Counted from the first letter of the stretch, positions 18,205-27,462 are shown. The stretch is DNA of 64,000 bases from Pararhizobium sp. A13 (GCF_040126305.1 NZ_CP149511.1:1178001-1242000); one strand, 5' to 3'. Numbers and translations: made by a program. Notes: generated by a model not told the origin, from the sequence alone.

Positions 18205-18882
18205 TTGAGCGCGCTTTTTGATCAATTTCTCTACGGCCTCCTGAACACGGTTTCTGTTTTTTTCTTGAGCGGCATCCTGGGAACGGTCCTGGGATTGTTG
18301 ACGGCAATTGTAAACGCATCCGAAAAAGGCATCGGATCGCGTGTCGGCCGTGGCTACACCAGCCTGGTTCGAGGTATCCCAGAGTTGCTGATTATCCTGG
18401 TATTCTATTTCGGCGGCACCGCCGCCATAAGCGCCGTTGTCGGAAGTTATGTTGAAATCGATGCGCTTGCCGCAGGCGTCATCGCCCTAACAATCGTGTT
18501 TGGGGGCTATTCGGCTGAAGTCTTTCGCGGGGCAATCAACGCAATCCCGGCAGGCCAGACAGAGGCCGCGGGGTCCTTGGGTTTATCGCCCTGGCAGGTC
18601 TGGACTCTCGTCATCATCCCACAGATGATCCCTACCGCCCTTCCGGGTTACGCTAACCTTTGCATATCCTTGATCAAGGACACGTCGCTGATCTCTGTCG
18701 TCGGGCTCACCGACGTCATGCGTGTCGCCTACGTCGGTGCCGGATCACTACGCGCTCCCCTTCCATTTTACCTCGCAGCGTCGGCCATCTATCTCGCCCT
18801 CACGAGCCTTTGCCTTCTCTCTTTTGCCCTCATGGAGCGGCGGTTTTCTAGCCAGTATGCAACGGGGGGCGCGGAGTCATGA
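18205..18882 (+). CDS. Polar amino acid ABC transporter permease (HisQ/OccQ type)
   Basis: The 225-residue protein has five predicted membrane helices and the EAA loop EAAGSLGLSPWQVWTLVIIP near residue 120, which docks the ATPase. TTG is the start, behind GAGGGGTAAAC. The N-terminus FLYGLLNTVSVFFLSGILG is typical of the HisQM family. It overlaps the second permease by four bases. Import of a basic amino acid or opine-like solute is suggested by the regulator type but not proven. Confidence 0.9.
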   Translation: MSALFDQFLYGLLNTVSVFFLSGILGTVLGLLTAIVNASEKGIGSRVGRGYTSLVRGIPELLIILVFYFGGTAAISAVVGSYVEIDALAAGVIALTIVFGGYSAEVFRGAINAIPAGQTEAAGSLGLSPWQVWTLVIIPQMIPTALPGYANLCISLIKDTSLISVVGLTDVMRVAYVGAGSLRAPLPFYLAASAIYLALTSLCLLSFALMERRFSSQYATGGAES

Positions 18883-19661
18883 ACCTCGCTGTCATCTACG
18901 AGGCGCTGGCGACGCTTCCCTCTGGCCTGGCTCTCACCTTCACCCTGACAGCCGCATCGCTCATTGCCGGGTTTTCGCTATCGGTACCGCTGGCAATCCT
19001 GCGTGTGTCAAGAAGAAAGTGGCTGTCCTTTCCGGTGCTTGCCTATACGTATGCCTTTCGCGGCACGCCGCTGCTGGTCCAGCTTTTCCTTGTCTACTAC
19101 GGCGCCGGACAAATATCGTTTGTTCGGCACGGCGTTCTTTGGCCTCTGATGCGTGAACCATTCTGGTGCGCGCTGCTCGCCTTCACGTTAAACAGCACCG
19201 CCCATGCGACGGAGGTCTTTCGGGGTGGAATTCAGGCCGTACCACGCGGGCAGATCGAGGCTGCAAAGGCTCTTGGTCTGACCCGGCTTCAGACTTTCCG
19301 ACTGATCACATTTCCACTGATGATGCGGATCACACTGCCCGCTTATACGAATGAAGTCATTGGCATGCTGAAGGCAAGCTCGCTCGCAAGCACGATCACC
19401 TTGCTCGAGATCACCGGTTTGGCGCGAAAACTGGTTTCGGCAACCTTCGCCCCATACGAAGTATTCCTCGTAGCTGGCGCGCTTTACGTCGGTCTCACAT
19501 TCGTTGTCGCGACGCTCTCGGGCGCGCTTGAACGACACTGGAACGTCGCGAATTACGCATCTGGCACTCAGGTGCGCGGCCGTGACGCCGATATCACGGT
19601 TCCCAAGCGCCTACAGGACGGACGATTGCGCATGACGAACTCTCAATCCATCAATCAATAA
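18879..19661 (+). CDS. Polar amino acid ABC transporter permease (HisM/OccM type)
   Basis: The 260-residue permease starts at an ATG overlapping the previous stop (ATGA). Membrane helices flank the EAA loop QIEAAKALGLTRLQTFRLI near residue 130; YAFRGTPLLVQLFLVYYG near 65 is the conserved family block. It would pair with the preceding permease as a heterodimeric channel. The C-terminal tail of about 25 residues is longer and more polar than usual. Confidence 0.9.
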   Translation: MNLAVIYEALATLPSGLALTFTLTAASLIAGFSLSVPLAILRVSRRKWLSFPVLAYTYAFRGTPLLVQLFLVYYGAGQISFVRHGVLWPLMREPFWCALLAFTLNSTAHATEVFRGGIQAVPRGQIEAAKALGLTRLQTFRLITFPLMMRITLPAYTNEVIGMLKASSLASTITLLEITGLARKLVSATFAPYEVFLVAGALYVGLTFVVATLSGALERHWNVANYASGTQVRGRDADITVPKRLQDGRLRMTNSQSINQ

Positions 19662-19672
19662 AGGGAACTGAC

Positions 19673-20521
19673 ATGAGAAAATCAGTCGCGATTTCTGCAA
19701 TCCTCTATCTTTCGCTCGGCATCACAAGTCTTACTGCCGCAGAAAGAAAATCACTCACCATTGCATCGGAAGGAGCATCGCCGCCGTGGAACGCGATCGG
19801 ATCCTCGGGTGAGCTTACCGGTTTCGACATAGATGTCGGAAAAGAGCTTTGCCGACGGATGTCACTGGACTGCGAATTCGTGCCGCAAGACTGGGATGGT
19901 ATCATCCCTGCCCTGACGGTTGGAAAATTCGATGCAATCATGTCGGGAATGGCGATAACAGAGAGGCGGAAGAAATCGATCGCTTTCTCGCAGCCCTATG
20001 CCGGCGGTTTCAATCAACTCGTGGTGCGCAAAGATCTCAACCTTCCGCCAACTGACACATCGCAGAAACTGGACCTTACTGAGATTGACGCCGGAAAGAA
20101 GCAGACCCTGGACCAGTTGAAAGCAGCTCTCAGTGGAAAGACTTTTGGCGTTCTGCGGTCCTCCAACTCCGAGGTTGTTCTCAACGCGTTGTTCGGCTCA
20201 GTTGCGACGGTCAGAGGCTATGATTCCCAAGACAATTTGCATCTCGACCTTAGCGCAGAACGGATCGACGGTGGTCTTGCGGACTATTTCACCTGGAAAA
20301 CATTCCTGGACAGCGAGGACGGCGATATTGCCGCGTTCTATGGTCCGCAACTCTCCGGGGGAGCGTGGGGACCGGGCGTAGGCGTGGGCACACGCCTAGG
20401 GGATCCCGATCTTGTTGCCGCATTCGATGCCGCTATTGCGGCAGCCAGAGCCGACGGAACGCTCAAGCGGCTGAGCGTTCAATGGTTTGGTATCGACGTC
20501 TCCCCGTCATCATTCCGGTGA
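19673..20521 (+). CDS. Periplasmic amino acid-binding protein
   Basis: The 282-residue protein has a cleavable signal peptide (MRKSVAISAILYLSLGITSLTAA). The family-3 solute-binding signature GSSGELTGFDIDVGKELCRR follows near residue 43, then FVPQDWDGIIPALTVGKFDAI and GMAITERRKKSIAFSQPY. It delivers substrate to the two upstream permeases. An insertion near residues 120-150 (TDTSQKLDLTEIDAGKKQ) is longer than in HisJ-type proteins. No ATPase gene follows, so the transporter must borrow one. Confidence 0.9.
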   Translation: MRKSVAISAILYLSLGITSLTAAERKSLTIASEGASPPWNAIGSSGELTGFDIDVGKELCRRMSLDCEFVPQDWDGIIPALTVGKFDAIMSGMAITERRKKSIAFSQPYAGGFNQLVVRKDLNLPPTDTSQKLDLTEIDAGKKQTLDQLKAALSGKTFGVLRSSNSEVVLNALFGSVATVRGYDSQDNLHLDLSAERIDGGLADYFTWKTFLDSEDGDIAAFYGPQLSGGAWGPGVGVGTRLGDPDLVAAFDAAIAAARADGTLKRLSVQWFGIDVSPSSFR

Positions 20522-20593
20522 CCGCTGACCTTCGCTAACAGTATGCCGTGAAATACCATCCGGCATTTCACTTTCAAGCTTACGGGATCTAAA

Positions 20594-21877
20594 ATGGGTT
20601 CTTCGTTTACGGTAGCCGTGACTGGCCAATCGCTCATCCGCCACGACCTTCGCGCTGTCGTCGATCCCCGGTTCTTGGCCGTTATCGACATCATCAAGGC
20701 GGCCGAAGTCTCCATCACAAACTTTGAGATGACAGTCTATGGCCGACACGGCGGCTGGCCGATGAAGGGTTCTTATTTTGGCTGTGCCCCGCCCGAGGTC
20801 ATGGCAGCGCTGAAGTTCATCGGTTTCAATACCGTGGCCCTTGCAAATAATCATGCCTTCGACCTCGGTCCATCCGGGGTCCTGTCGACCCTGGAAGAGG
20901 CAAGCGCGAATGAATTTCTTCATGCCGGGATAGGAATAGACAGACAGCACGCCGGCAGGGTGATCGACAAAACATTCCCCGGCAACAACATCGGATTGAT
21001 CGCTATGGATGCCGGACCCGGGCTTTCTATCATGTATGCAGACGATTCAGGAAAGGGACGCCCTGCACGACCGGGCGTCAATCAACTCAAAGTTTCACGA
21101 CTGTTTGAAGTCGAGCCGCCGGTCTTCAACTTCCTGAGAGATTTGCAGGAGAACTTTCAAAGCAGCTATCTTGAGCGTGCAAACTACGCTCAGCCAGAAG
21201 ATCCGCCAAATGTTGCCGGGGCCAAGGAAATCGACTTCTATGGAACGATTTTCCGGCGGTCCGACCGAAATTTACGGCGCATCCTAGTCGATCCGCGCAG
21301 TGCACTGACCCAGCTCGCAGAAATCAGGAGGTCGGCCGCGCGAGGCACCTTTGTGATCGCTTATCTTCACCATCACCATTGGGAGCCGGACTGGCGCATT
21401 GTCCCAACCTGGGTCCAGGAATTTGCCCGTTTGTGTATCGATGCTGGTGCTCGGATGTTCGTCAGCCACGGAGCACCTGTTCTTCAAGCGATCGAGATTT
21501 ACAGAAAAGCCCCGATCTTTTATGGTCTGGGCAATTTCCTCTTCCATGCAGAAAATGATGAAGAGGAGTGGAGTCCGCGAGAAGTTTGGGAAAGCGTCAT
21601 CGCCTCGTGTGTGTTTGATAGGGACGGCGCGCTACGAAGTATTGACCTTCACCCGATCGTCATTGGAGGAACGGAGGCGCTTAACGATCGGCAAAAAACG
21701 CGCCTCCCCTTTCCCATTCTGGTTCACGGCGCAACAGCTCAAGACATTTTGGTTGGGCTTGCTGATCGTTGCCGGATGTTCCAAACGCATCTCACTCGTG
21801 ATGGAAACCTTGGCCAAATCAATGTTGCGGACATGGAAGAAAGAGGATGGTCTGGGTCCTCCGAGTCACCTTGCTAA
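20594..21877 (+). CDS. CapA-family protein (metallophosphatase-like)
   Basis: The 427-residue protein shows CapA-family blocks: VAVTGQSLIRHDL at the N-terminus, NFEMTVYG, GFNTVALANNHAFDLGPSG near residue 78, IAYLHHHHWEPDW near 255, MFVSHGAPVLQAIEIY and FYGLGNFLFHAE. The Asn/His residues match the calcineurin-like metal site. CapA proteins act in poly-gamma-glutamate metabolism, but this one has no signal peptide and no CapB/C neighbours. Its place behind an amino acid uptake operon suggests processing of an amino-acid-derived substrate; that is inference. Confidence 0.82.
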   Translation: MGSSFTVAVTGQSLIRHDLRAVVDPRFLAVIDIIKAAEVSITNFEMTVYGRHGGWPMKGSYFGCAPPEVMAALKFIGFNTVALANNHAFDLGPSGVLSTLEEASANEFLHAGIGIDRQHAGRVIDKTFPGNNIGLIAMDAGPGLSIMYADDSGKGRPARPGVNQLKVSRLFEVEPPVFNFLRDLQENFQSSYLERANYAQPEDPPNVAGAKEIDFYGTIFRRSDRNLRRILVDPRSALTQLAEIRRSAARGTFVIAYLHHHHWEPDWRIVPTWVQEFARLCIDAGARMFVSHGAPVLQAIEIYRKAPIFYGLGNFLFHAENDEEEWSPREVWESVIASCVFDRDGALRSIDLHPIVIGGTEALNDRQKTRLPFPILVHGATAQDILVGLADRCRMFQTHLTRDGNLGQINVADMEERGWSGSSESPC

Positions 21878-21889
21878 CCTAGGGTCAGG

Positions 21890-22500
21890 ACCTATTAATT
21901 TCGTTTGAAATGTGATTCAGAGTCTCCATTGAAGGAGGTCCTGATGGGTGATTTGTTCCTGCTAAGCGAGCGCCAAATGGCTCGAATATCTCCGCATTTT
22001 CCGCTTTCTCATGGGGTTGCGCGGATGGACGACCGGCGCGTCGTCAGTGGCATCGTCTATGTGATCCGCAATGGTCTGCACTGGAAGGATGCACCTTCGC
22101 ACTATGGGCCACATAAGACGCTCTAAAACCGCTTCATTCGCTGGAGCCGGCTCGGCGTGTTCGACAGGATTTTCGCCGCTTTGGCCGGGGAAGGCCCCCA
22201 GCCTGAGCGCATCATGATCGACGCAACACATCTGAAGGCCCACCGCACCGCGGCAGGCCTTCTAAAAAAGGGGATGTTCCCCGTCGTATCGGGCGAACCA
22301 AGGGCGGACTGAACTCGAAGCTCCATGCCGTCTGCGATGATCACGGCCGGCCGATCATCATGCTGCTCTCTGAAGGCCAGATCAGCGACCACAAGGGCGC
22401 CCGGATCGTGCTCAACGCATTGCCCAAAGCAGATTGCCTCATTGCAGCTACGACAGCACCTGGTCCGCCAAGAGCTTCTCGCCACGGGAATCGAGACTAG
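21890..22500 (+). pseudogene. Decayed IS5-family element, right end missing
   Basis: The left end resembles IS5/IS427-type termini (GGGTCAGGACCTATTAAT near 21892), 13 bases after the CapA stop. The transposase begins at 21944 (MGDLFLLSERQMARISPHFP) and meets a TAA where Tyr is expected after GPHKTL. Homology continues through MIDATHLKAHRTAAGLLKKG. An A6G run there (CTAAAAAAGG) matches the programmed frameshift site used by this IS group. Downstream blocks (LHAVCDDHGRPIIMLLSEGQ; RQELLATGIET) fall in different frames and homology stops near 22500. The element is inactive. Confidence 0.85.
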
Positions 22501-22997
22501 CTGCCCACTTCACCTGGAACACGCAGTTGCTCTTCCAGCTCTTCCTCGGCGATCGAGTTCACAAGGGCTATGACCCGGCTGCGAACGCGCTGCGGCAACT
22601 GAAGAACATTCTCAATCAACCGACGGCCTTCCGCGGTTGAGATGTAGGCGATGCGCTCATCAATGTTGCTGACCACGGGCCCCGCATTTTCGCCCTCCGG
22701 TTCTGGAAGGCCCTCAAACAGCTTGGCCACGGGCATTTTCAGGCAACTCGCGACTTCATAGAGCATGGAGGCGCTGACCCGGTTCTTGCCGTTTTCGTAT
22801 TTCTGGACCTGTTGAAAGCTGACGCCGATCCCGGCTGCGAGATCACTTTGCGACACATTGGTTTGGATCCTGCGGATGCGGATCTGCTGACCGACATGCC
22901 TATCTACAGGGTGTTTTAGATTATCTATTTCGCGTGTTTGACGCGACATGGCGGACTTTTGCGGCCTGAACTGAGCTTTTGGTCCTCGACGATCCAT
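22497..22997 (-). CDS. XRE-family transcriptional regulator
   Basis: The likely start is the ATG at 22997, behind GGAGGAAGGCAGGAG; the frame extends to 23021 and another ATG lies at 22949. The product has about 166 residues. The helix-turn-helix (QQIRIRRIQTNVSQSDLAAG then GVSFQQVQKYENGKNRVSAS) is of the type common in Rhizobiales, and the C-terminal half is helical (IAEEELEEQLRVP). The gene ends at the edge of the IS5-type relic. It diverges from a small second XRE gene. Confidence 0.82.
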   Translation of the reverse strand: MDRRGPKAQFRPQKSAMSRQTREIDNLKHPVDRHVGQQIRIRRIQTNVSQSDLAAGIGVSFQQVQKYENGKNRVSASMLYEVASCLKMPVAKLFEGLPEPEGENAGPVVSNIDERIAYISTAEGRRLIENVLQLPQRVRSRVIALVNSIAEEELEEQLRVPGEVGS

Positions 22998-23084
22998 CTC
23001 CTGCCTTCCTCCAGTTCTCACTTCTTGAGCATCACAGCACCTGCGGCTTCTTAGCTACAAAGCTCTATGCTATGCCCTATTGTA

Positions 23085-23109
23085 GAGTATACTCCGTAGC
23101 TAAATACTC
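23085..23109. promoter_or_regulatory. Candidate controller-protein operator (C-box-like)
   Basis: GAGTATACTC is a perfect 10-base palindrome followed by CGTAG and an imperfect second half-site pair, CTAAATACTC. Two adjacent dyads of this size upstream of a small XRE protein match the layout of restriction-modification controller operators. The box lies 23 bases before the ATG of the small regulator. Confidence 0.45.
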
Positions 23110-23132
23110 ATCAAGCCGCTGTTCTCTCGACT

Positions 23133-23339
23133 ATGGAAATTCGAGAGGTGTTTGCGCGAAATTTGAAAGCTATGCGGGAGGCTAGAGGCTTCTCGCAGGA
23201 GGAACTCGCTCATCGAGCTGGGATTGACCGCACGTATGTCAGTTCATTGGAGCGATGCGTTTACAACGCAAGCATTGACGTAGTGGACCGCCTTGCCCGG
23301 GCTCTTGACAGGGAAGCAGCGGAACTACTCAAGCGCTAA
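23133..23339 (+). CDS. Small XRE-family regulator (restriction controller-like)
   Basis: The protein has 68 residues and is almost entirely a helix-turn-helix domain: EVFARNLKAMREARGFSQEE, then LAHRAGIDRTYVSSLERCVY and DVVDRLARALDREAAEL. Size and sequence resemble C proteins that time restriction-modification expression, but no restriction or methyltransferase gene of that kind lies nearby. It may be an orphan survivor. The ATG follows closely on a double palindrome that could be its own operator. Confidence 0.8.
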   Translation: MEIREVFARNLKAMREARGFSQEELAHRAGIDRTYVSSLERCVYNASIDVVDRLARALDREAAELLKR

Positions 23340-23377
23340 CCGTAGCGGGTAAGTGAGGATCTTTTCTGAGGGGCGTA

Positions 23378-23458
23378 TACGAGCAAAAGCAACGTGCCCG
23401 GTTCTTCGAGGAGCGCAAATGGTTCGGCAGCCGAAGAAATTTCCGCACGAGATTTGTC
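23378..23458 (-). pseudogene. Relic of a second copy of the downstream unknown protein
   Basis: The translated stretch EISSAAEPFALLEEPGTLLL matches VISAAAEPFSLIEEAGISAL near the C-terminus of the protein encoded at 23560-24963. No further homology or start signal was found. It reads as the remains of a tandem duplicate or of a homologue from elsewhere. Confidence 0.5.
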
Positions 23459-23559
23459 ACAAGATTCAATGACTTCACTGTGAGGGTAGACTGCAGCGTC
23501 GAGGGTTAATCGACGACAGGCTCGGCCCGCCATACTGGAGAACGAAGCTCAGCGTGAAA

Positions 23560-24963
23560 TCAAGATAAGGCCCAATAGGCAGACGCTGGACTTGCTTTGC
23601 CTGACGCAAAGGCTTCTGCTAACCCAGCCCACAGTGGATCCTGCGTAAAGCCCGATAATGGGCCACAAGCCTCTTCCAGATTTAACCCACCATAGTCATC
23701 GAGCAGTGCGGAAATCCCAGCCTCCTCGATCAATGAGAACGGTTCGGCCGCCGCAGAGATGACCCGATGCCCCCATGCACCTGGCCTGACGTCCCGGGAA
23801 AGCGTCACCAAAAGCGAGCGATCCGCCCCATTCTTCCGCAGCGCATTGCAGACGGCATATCGCATCAACGGATAATAAACCACATGGCGACTTCCCCCGA
23901 GAACGCGTACGCCGGGCAACATGGACGTTACGATGAACATCAGTAGGAGATTCGGCACGATCGTGCGGCTTCGCAAGGCGTCAACAAGACTCGTTGCCGA
24001 AAACGGGATTACCAATTTTGCTTGCGTCGAAGCCCGAAGAAACGCGCCGTCCAACCAAAGAGGAAACAGCTTGCCGTCGTCACAGCCCCAAAAGAAGTGC
24101 GTTGAATTTTTCAGCCATCCGCGCCAAGCGGTCCCGGCCAACTGGTCGATTGAGGCGAGCACCTCCGACGCGAGCGTTCTGTCCTCGATCAGGCGTAGGC
24201 GCAACCAGGATTGCTCATCGCAAAGATGAGCAATGACGAGATCGGCGACGTCGTCATCGTCAAGCTGAAGAAAATCCGCGCACCCTTTGAAATAGTGATC
24301 CCAAAGGCAGCGGTTCGCATTCTTGATCGCTTCAGCAGCCGACGGAAAGTCCGAACTGGGCAGAATGCGCATGAGACGTACAATGGCCTCGGGCGCGTGG
24401 CCAGGCAGATCGGCATTTTGCAGACGAAACCCATAGCGATCGTTCTTGGCAAGAATGCTGTATGGGATCATCTTACGGCGCGAAAGGCCAAAGACGTTGA
24501 TCGCCTGCCCATCAAGATTCAGCCACGCAGGCCCCTTACGGCCGCGCTCGACAAACTTAACAGTCGAACAAGCATAAGAAATGTAAGATTGCCTTCTGTG
24601 AGCGTTCAGGCCCATCAAGCTGAAAAGGTGGGTATAAAATGCGTCAGGTTCGATCAGCAGATGAAGGTGAGGACCGGTCTGCATGACCGGAAAGGCCATG
24701 ATTTCAGTTTCAAACCGTGAAACCTGCGGCTCGGCAAAACCCCTAAGGCGCGCAGCCCGTCCAATCCAAGAACGGAGTAAGGACATCGCGTGATGACGTA
24801 TGGTGCAGTCCGGACTCAATGGAGCCACATCAAACGCTGCCTTTGCATAATCGCGGACCGGAGTCTGCTGATACGAGCGTGCCCAAGGGAATAACTCGAA
24901 CATAAGCGCGAGGATATCTCCTTTGGAAACCGCGTCCCCCTCGGATAGTGGCTGCTGGTTCAT
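23560..24963 (-). CDS. Unrecognised protein coupled to an MFS transporter
   Basis: The protein has 467 residues from the ATG at 24963, which overlaps the MFS stop (ATGA); a longer frame exists but runs inside the MFS gene. I do not recognise the family. Visible features are MQTGPHLHLLIEPDAFYTHL near residue 93, a conserved-looking YISYACSTVKFVERGRKGP near 127, a hydrophobic stretch IVPNLLLMFIVTSMLPGVRV near 340, and an AAAEPFSLIEEAG block repeated in a relic downstream. There is no signal peptide. Coupling to an exporter-like MFS protein suggests a biosynthetic or modifying enzyme whose product is transported. Confidence 0.65.
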   Translation of the reverse strand: MNQQPLSEGDAVSKGDILALMFELFPWARSYQQTPVRDYAKAAFDVAPLSPDCTIRHHAMSLLRSWIGRAARLRGFAEPQVSRFETEIMAFPVMQTGPHLHLLIEPDAFYTHLFSLMGLNAHRRQSYISYACSTVKFVERGRKGPAWLNLDGQAINVFGLSRRKMIPYSILAKNDRYGFRLQNADLPGHAPEAIVRLMRILPSSDFPSAAEAIKNANRCLWDHYFKGCADFLQLDDDDVADLVIAHLCDEQSWLRLRLIEDRTLASEVLASIDQLAGTAWRGWLKNSTHFFWGCDDGKLFPLWLDGAFLRASTQAKLVIPFSATSLVDALRSRTIVPNLLLMFIVTSMLPGVRVLGGSRHVVYYPLMRYAVCNALRKNGADRSLLVTLSRDVRPGAWGHRVISAAAEPFSLIEEAGISALLDDYGGLNLEEACGPLSGFTQDPLWAGLAEAFASGKASPASAYWALS

Positions 24964-26192
24964 GTTGAAATGGGCCGATCCACCACCGGCGCTCCTCTTT
25001 TCAACGTCAAGAGAATGATTGCGAGAGCGACGGCAAGCATGAGGAGGCCGAAGAACCCGAAAACGGCCGAAGGCCGGACCGCATTCCCCAGAAGCGTAAT
25101 GAGACCATATACGAAAAGCCCGACGGCCACACACACGGTGTGTATTTGGCTACGAGCGCGGCCCAATTCACGATTGGGGACCACATGTTGCACCTCGGCA
25201 TCGATCAAAACCCGCGCGACGTTGTAGCTTACGCCCAAGATCGTCATCTGCACCAGCGCGAGGATGATATTCGGGAGGAACAAAAAGCCGGCGAGGACAA
25301 TCCCTGACAGGCATAAATGGACTGCGATACCGAGCCCCTTCCCGCATGCGCTGTAAATCGCGAGAAGGACGCAGCCCGCAATCGACCCTGCGGCCCATGC
25401 CGCCTCGAGGTAACCAAATTGTAGCGCAGTGCCGTTCAGTTCTTGGAGGACAAAGGCCGACCCCAGAACGCTGACGAGCATGCCCATCGCGTATATTAAC
25501 GCGTAACAGAGGGCGCTCATTCTCAGCGGTCCAAGCGGCAGAATGGCAGGCAGGGCGCGTCCTTGCTGAAGACAGTCGCCATGCACCGCGGGGGTGGCGA
25601 ACGCCCGAGGCACTTGAAAAGTGTACAGCGCCAACATTCCCGAGAGGGAAAGTGCAAAGCAAGCCAACGCAAAAAGGAAGCAGTGTTCTCGGGTCGTCAT
25701 GCTGAGGAGCAACCCCGCGGCGAGTGCTGCAAGCAGATTGCCGAACTGCATACCGATATATAAGAGCGAGTTGAACGCGATCAGATGGCTACGCTCCGTA
25801 AGCGAGGGAACGAGGGCCTGTAGGGAGGTGAGATATGTTCTATCCAGAACCGCGTAGAGAACCCACGATATAAAGAGGATACCCAGCGGATCGGCGTAAT
25901 GGAGCCCCAAGCTGCTGGCTGCCATCAGCACGAGGCGCAAAAAATCGCAGGCTATACAAATGATCTTCCGGTCGAACCGGTCAACCAACGCGCCGCCAAG
26001 ATTCGTTGTGAGAAGTTCTGCCATACTTCCAAGCCCTAGAAGTATGGCGACGGCGCTTGGGCCATGACTGGAGTCCGCGGCTATCCAAGCGGCGACTACG
26101 AAGTAAGCATTGCGGCCAGCGGCGCCTGAGGTAACGCAGAGAAAAAAAAGCTGGCGTTCGGAGCTTCGTCGAGCAATAGCGGCATACGTCAT
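24960..26192 (-). CDS. Major facilitator superfamily transporter
   Basis: The 410-residue protein has about 11-12 predicted membrane helices. The loop between helices 2 and 3 reads LGGALVDRFDRKIICIACDF (residues about 65-85), the MFS motif A. It resembles the MFS exporters (EntS-like subgroup) that accompany secondary-metabolite genes. The unknown gene downstream starts inside its stop codon, so the two proteins are made together. The substrate is unknown. Confidence 0.88.
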   Translation of the reverse strand: MTYAAIARRSSERQLFFLCVTSGAAGRNAYFVVAAWIAADSSHGPSAVAILLGLGSMAELLTTNLGGALVDRFDRKIICIACDFLRLVLMAASSLGLHYADPLGILFISWVLYAVLDRTYLTSLQALVPSLTERSHLIAFNSLLYIGMQFGNLLAALAAGLLLSMTTREHCFLFALACFALSLSGMLALYTFQVPRAFATPAVHGDCLQQGRALPAILPLGPLRMSALCYALIYAMGMLVSVLGSAFVLQELNGTALQFGYLEAAWAAGSIAGCVLLAIYSACGKGLGIAVHLCLSGIVLAGFLFLPNIILALVQMTILGVSYNVARVLIDAEVQHVVPNRELGRARSQIHTVCVAVGLFVYGLITLLGNAVRPSAVFGFFGLLMLAVALAIILLTLKRGAPVVDRPIST

Positions 26193-26316
26193 GAAATCAG
26201 GTCCATTAGTTGCCTCAAGTGATATCGAGCGGTACCAAACGCCGCCTGCGTTAGATTAGCGCTCGCCTAATGGACTCGGCTTTCACAATCTTGCTGTTGT
26301 TTGAGACAAAGGCGAC

Positions 26317-27195
26317 CTATTCCCTCCATGCCTTTCGATATGCGATCGGGGGAACGCCAAGTTGGCGATTGAAACTTGTGGACATATGGCTAGCACTTGA
26401 ATAGCCGCAAGCCAGCGCGATTTCCGTTATTGAAATGTCGGTCGTCCGGAGTAAATCGCTTACGCGCTGAAGCCTGCTGCGGTTGAGGTAGGCGTGGGGG
26501 GAGTGGCCGGTAGATTGCTTGAACGCACGGCAAAAATGGAAAAGACTGAGACCAGCATCCTCGGAAAGCTCCGTAAGAGTGATCGCCTGATCGGTCGAGA
26601 GGTTGATCTTATCCACGATGCGCTTAAGCACCGTCGGCGCCAGCCCTCCCTTTGAGATCTTGTGTGTGATGTTCGACCGGCGCAACAACTGTGCGAACAT
26701 CGCCGAGACATGGCTTTCAACCATCAGCCCGCTTGCCGGGTCATCCTGCTTAAGTTCGGAAGCGATCTTACGCGCGGCGAACTGGATTGATAGATCCTTG
26801 AAGCCGAGATCAGGCCGCAGTGGCCCAGCCCTTGGCATTTTTTCAAACAGACTGTGAACAAAGTCTCTCTCGACCGAGATCAGAAGAAAAGACGCAGTCT
26901 GATCGCCCTCATCCCATCCGCTCCAGGTGCACCCCGGCGGAATATAGGAAAGCGATCCTTCTGGCCGCTGAATGAAGCCGACGCGCCTGCCATCAAGATA
27001 GCTCTCACCAATCCTGGCAACGCCCTTGATATTGAGAAAGATCGAATGCTGGTCGACGGCCACCTGTGTTTCTTGCCGCTTAAGATCTGCCCGGCGAAAG
27101 AGGTCCGCGCGCACATTGTTCCATGTTGCGTGGTTGTGAAGGACAAGGTGACCGTCCGAATATCTCATCAGGTTCGATGAAGGGGGGCTCAACAT
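26317..27195 (-). CDS. AraC-family transcriptional regulator
   Basis: The 292-residue protein has an N-terminal cupin-like effector domain (SIFLNIKGVARIGESYLDG; GSLSYIPPGCTWSGWDEGD). The C-terminal pair of helix-turn-helices reads ITLTELSEDAGLSLFHFCRA near residue 205 and ISITEIALACGYSSASHMST near 255. It is encoded upstream of the MFS/unknown pair on the same strand and diverges from the methyltransferase, so it may control either unit. No operator could be assigned. Confidence 0.9.
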   Translation of the reverse strand: MLSPPSSNLMRYSDGHLVLHNHATWNNVRADLFRRADLKRQETQVAVDQHSIFLNIKGVARIGESYLDGRRVGFIQRPEGSLSYIPPGCTWSGWDEGDQTASFLLISVERDFVHSLFEKMPRAGPLRPDLGFKDLSIQFAARKIASELKQDDPASGLMVESHVSAMFAQLLRRSNITHKISKGGLAPTVLKRIVDKINLSTDQAITLTELSEDAGLSLFHFCRAFKQSTGHSPHAYLNRSRLQRVSDLLRTTDISITEIALACGYSSASHMSTSFNRQLGVPPIAYRKAWRE

Positions 27196-27462
27196 GTGGC
27201 GACTGCTCTTTCAGATCGAAACCGACCATACCATGCGTGCGATAACCAGAAGTTGCCAATTACGTCAGCGTTAACTGTCGGTAGCGATATTGTAGCAATT
27301 TTGTGAAAGTGCAGCAAAAGCGTGAATGCGCGCGGCTGATGCGTTCGCCTAGTTGTGTCGGTGCGTCATTGCTCAAAGGCTGCGCGCCCAGTTCGCTGCG
27401 GGGCCCGCGTCAACTTCAACCCAATATCCGCAATGATGCATGTGAGAAGGATTGAACTTCAC

